Assembly (NCBI RefSeq): GCF_002917095.1
Contig: NZ_PQGA01000008.1
Location: forward strand, 186,001-250,000
DNA length: 64,000 nucleotides
Origin: Paraburkholderia eburnea
Lineage (GTDB): Bacteria; Pseudomonadota; Gammaproteobacteria; Burkholderiales; Burkholderiaceae
Reading direction: 5' to 3'
Below, one piece after another: positions 62,885 through 64,000 of the stretch (within the stretch, counting starts at the first letter, position 1; each line of letters begins with the position of its first letter). The notes under the pieces are model-generated. The model saw nothing but the letters and a program-made list of their open reading frames with translations. It was not told the DNA's origin and did not search any database. The position numbers were made by a program, and so were the translations under genes.

Positions 62885-64000
62885 TTACACCTCGCCGAGT
62901 TCCGCCGCGACCGGCACGTTGCCCGATACGCTCATCGCGCGGGGCTGGAGCATCAGCGCCACCAGCGCCGTCCAGCCCGTCTGATGCGAAGCGCCGATGC
63001 CTCGCCCGTTATCGCCATGAAAATACTCGTGAAATAGCACGAGATCGCGGCAACGCGGGTCGGCCTGCAATTGCGGGTACGCACCCATCACCGGGCGCTC
63101 GTTCTTGCCGTCCAGCAAAAATAGCGTCGTCACGCGCCGCGCGAGTTCATCGGCGATCTGCGCGAGCGACAGCTTTTTGCCCGAGCCCGTCGGATATTCA
63201 ACGAGAAAATCGTCGCCATAATAGCGGTGGAATTCGTATAACGATTCGATCAGCAGATAATTGACCGGCATCCAGATCGGCCCGCGCCAGTTCGAATTGC
63301 CGCCGAACACGCGCGAATCCGATTCCCCTGGCAGATATTGCACGCCGAATTTGCAGCCGTTGTGGCGATACACGAACGGCTCGTCCAGATGCGAGCGTGA
63401 CAGCGCGCGCACGCCATGGGCGGACAGGAATTCGCTTTCATCCAGCACGCGCTTGAGGAGCGCCTTCATGCGATGCCCGCGCAACAGCGACAGCAGCAGC
63501 GAATTGCCCTTGCCTGGCTGATTCCAGCGCGACACCAGCCGCGCCAGATCGGGCCGGTGTTCAAGAAACCAGACCAGCCGATCACGCAATCCGGGCAGGC
63601 CGCCATGCACCTGCTCTTCCAGCACGCGCACCGCAAAGAACGGGATCAGGCCGACGATCGAGCGCATGCGCAGCGGCTCGCTGGTGCCGTCGGGCAGCCG
63701 CAGTTTGTCGTAGAAGAACTCGTCGATGCTATCCCACAGGCCCGTATCGCAGCCATCGTCGCAACTCACCGCGCCCGCGATGTACAGGAAGTGCTCGAAG
63801 AACTTCACGCCGATATCGACGAAGACATGATTGTCGAACGCGAGTTCGAGCGCGATACGCATCAGATCCAGCGCATACGCGGCCATCCATGCAGTGCCGT
63901 CGGCCTGATCGAGACGCCCGCCCGTCGGCAGCGGCGACGACCGGTCGAAGATGCCCACGTTATCGAGGCCGAGAAAACCGCCCTGAAAAATATTGTGGCC
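62885..64000 (-). CDS. Glucosidase-like protein (MGH1/GH63-type), partial at window edge
   Basis: The frame is open to the window end, so the N-terminal part is missing; 371 codons are seen. Features include FLGLDNVGIFDRSSPLPTGG, ADGTAWMAAYALDLMRIALE, NSNWRGPIWMPVNYLLIESL and ASHQTGWTALVALMLQP, the (alpha/alpha)6 barrel blocks of MGH1-like/GH63 glycoside hydrolases. Full-length proteins are near 880 aa. The likely substrate is an alpha-glucoside; this is inferred from the family. The stop codon is at 62885-62887. Confidence 0.85.
   Translation of the reverse strand, partial: GHNIFQGGFLGLDNVGIFDRSSPLPTGGRLDQADGTAWMAAYALDLMRIALELAFDNHVFVDIGVKFFEHFLYIAGAVSCDDGCDTGLWDSIDEFFYDKLRLPDGTSEPLRMRSIVGLIPFFAVRVLEEQVHGGLPGLRDRLVWFLEHRPDLARLVSRWNQPGKGNSLLLSLLRGHRMKALLKRVLDESEFLSAHGVRALSRSHLDEPFVYRHNGCKFGVQYLPGESDSRVFGGNSNWRGPIWMPVNYLLIESLYEFHRYYGDDFLVEYPTGSGKKLSLAQIADELARRVTTLFLLDGKNERPVMGAYPQLQADPRCRDLVLFHEYFHGDNGRGIGASHQTGWTALVALMLQPRAMSVSGNVPVAAELGEV

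Noticed and set aside
1..64000. tRNA genes, rRNA, CRISPR arrays, complete IS elements, integrase or phage genes
   Set aside because: None seen on reading; no T-loop-like GGTTCGAATC, no spaced direct repeats and no integrase-like protein. A tRNAscan and CRISPR search would settle this.

Overview
The window is high-GC DNA with Burkholderiaceae character, most like Paraburkholderia, Caballeronia or Burkholderia. The signs are a MexEF/BpeEF-type RND efflux operon, many LysR regulators, a hydroxyproline catabolic locus and a SoxCD-type sulfite dehydrogenase. It reads as an accessory or metabolic part of a large genome, for example a secondary replicon. No rRNA, tRNA, CRISPR array or complete insertion sequence was found.

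Layout. 0-2.5 kb: an SDR oxidoreductase and a CPBP-like membrane protein among decayed genes (an SDR stub and a truncated serine hydrolase). 2.8-10.8 kb: a ChaC-like cyclotransferase, a LysR regulator and a complete RND tripartite efflux operon with its terminator. 10.8-15.6 kb: a LysR plus 14-TM MFS pair divergent from a GST plus old-yellow-enzyme pair. 15.9-17.4 kb: a secreted protein of unknown function and a MocR fragment. 17.4-26.0 kb (- strand): TetR, then a TonB-dependent receptor, then a YejABEF-type peptide ABC importer, with the receptor stop overlapping the binding-protein start. 26.3-37.7 kb (- strand): a nearly complete trans-4-hydroxy-L-proline degradation locus (aldehyde dehydrogenase, APC permease, PAS-AraC regulator, three-subunit D-hydroxyproline dehydrogenase, epimerase, binding protein, deaminase). 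A decayed copy of the epimerase 5' region lies upstream of the deaminase. 37.9-39.3 kb: convergent marR and enoyl-CoA hydratase genes whose promoters share a palindrome, TTCG-N4-CGAA. 39.6-42.1 kb: an acyltransferase with a hexanucleotide repeat, then remnants of an MFS gene and an Opp/Dpp ATPase. 42.2-44.7 kb: an XRE-cupin regulator divergent from a POT peptide permease that is preceded by a possible leader ORF. 44.9-51.2 kb: LysR genes, a quinone-oxidoreductase-like ADH, a small ABM monooxygenase, an IS3 fragment, an FAD monooxygenase and a VC0807-like membrane protein. 51.4-61.0 kb: a probable organosulfur locus (AraC, AhpD-like protein, acyl-CoA-dehydrogenase-like flavoprotein, SsuABC/TauABC-type importer, FMN monooxygenase, then SoxC and a short SoxD). 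61.2-64.0 kb: HAD phosphatase, a tiny His-rich secreted peptide, a DUF188 protein and the 3' part of a large glycosidase that runs off the window.

How the genes work together. The hydroxyproline genes form one pathway: epimerisation to cis-4-hydroxy-D-proline, oxidation to the pyrroline carboxylate, deamination to 2-oxoglutarate semialdehyde, and oxidation to 2-oxoglutarate. They come with their own uptake proteins and regulator. In the sulfur region, an imported sulfonate or similar compound could be cleaved by the flavin enzymes and the released sulfite oxidised by the SoxCD pair; this link is inference from gene order and families. The TonB-receptor/Yej unit suggests that one peptide-like ligand is carried across both membranes.
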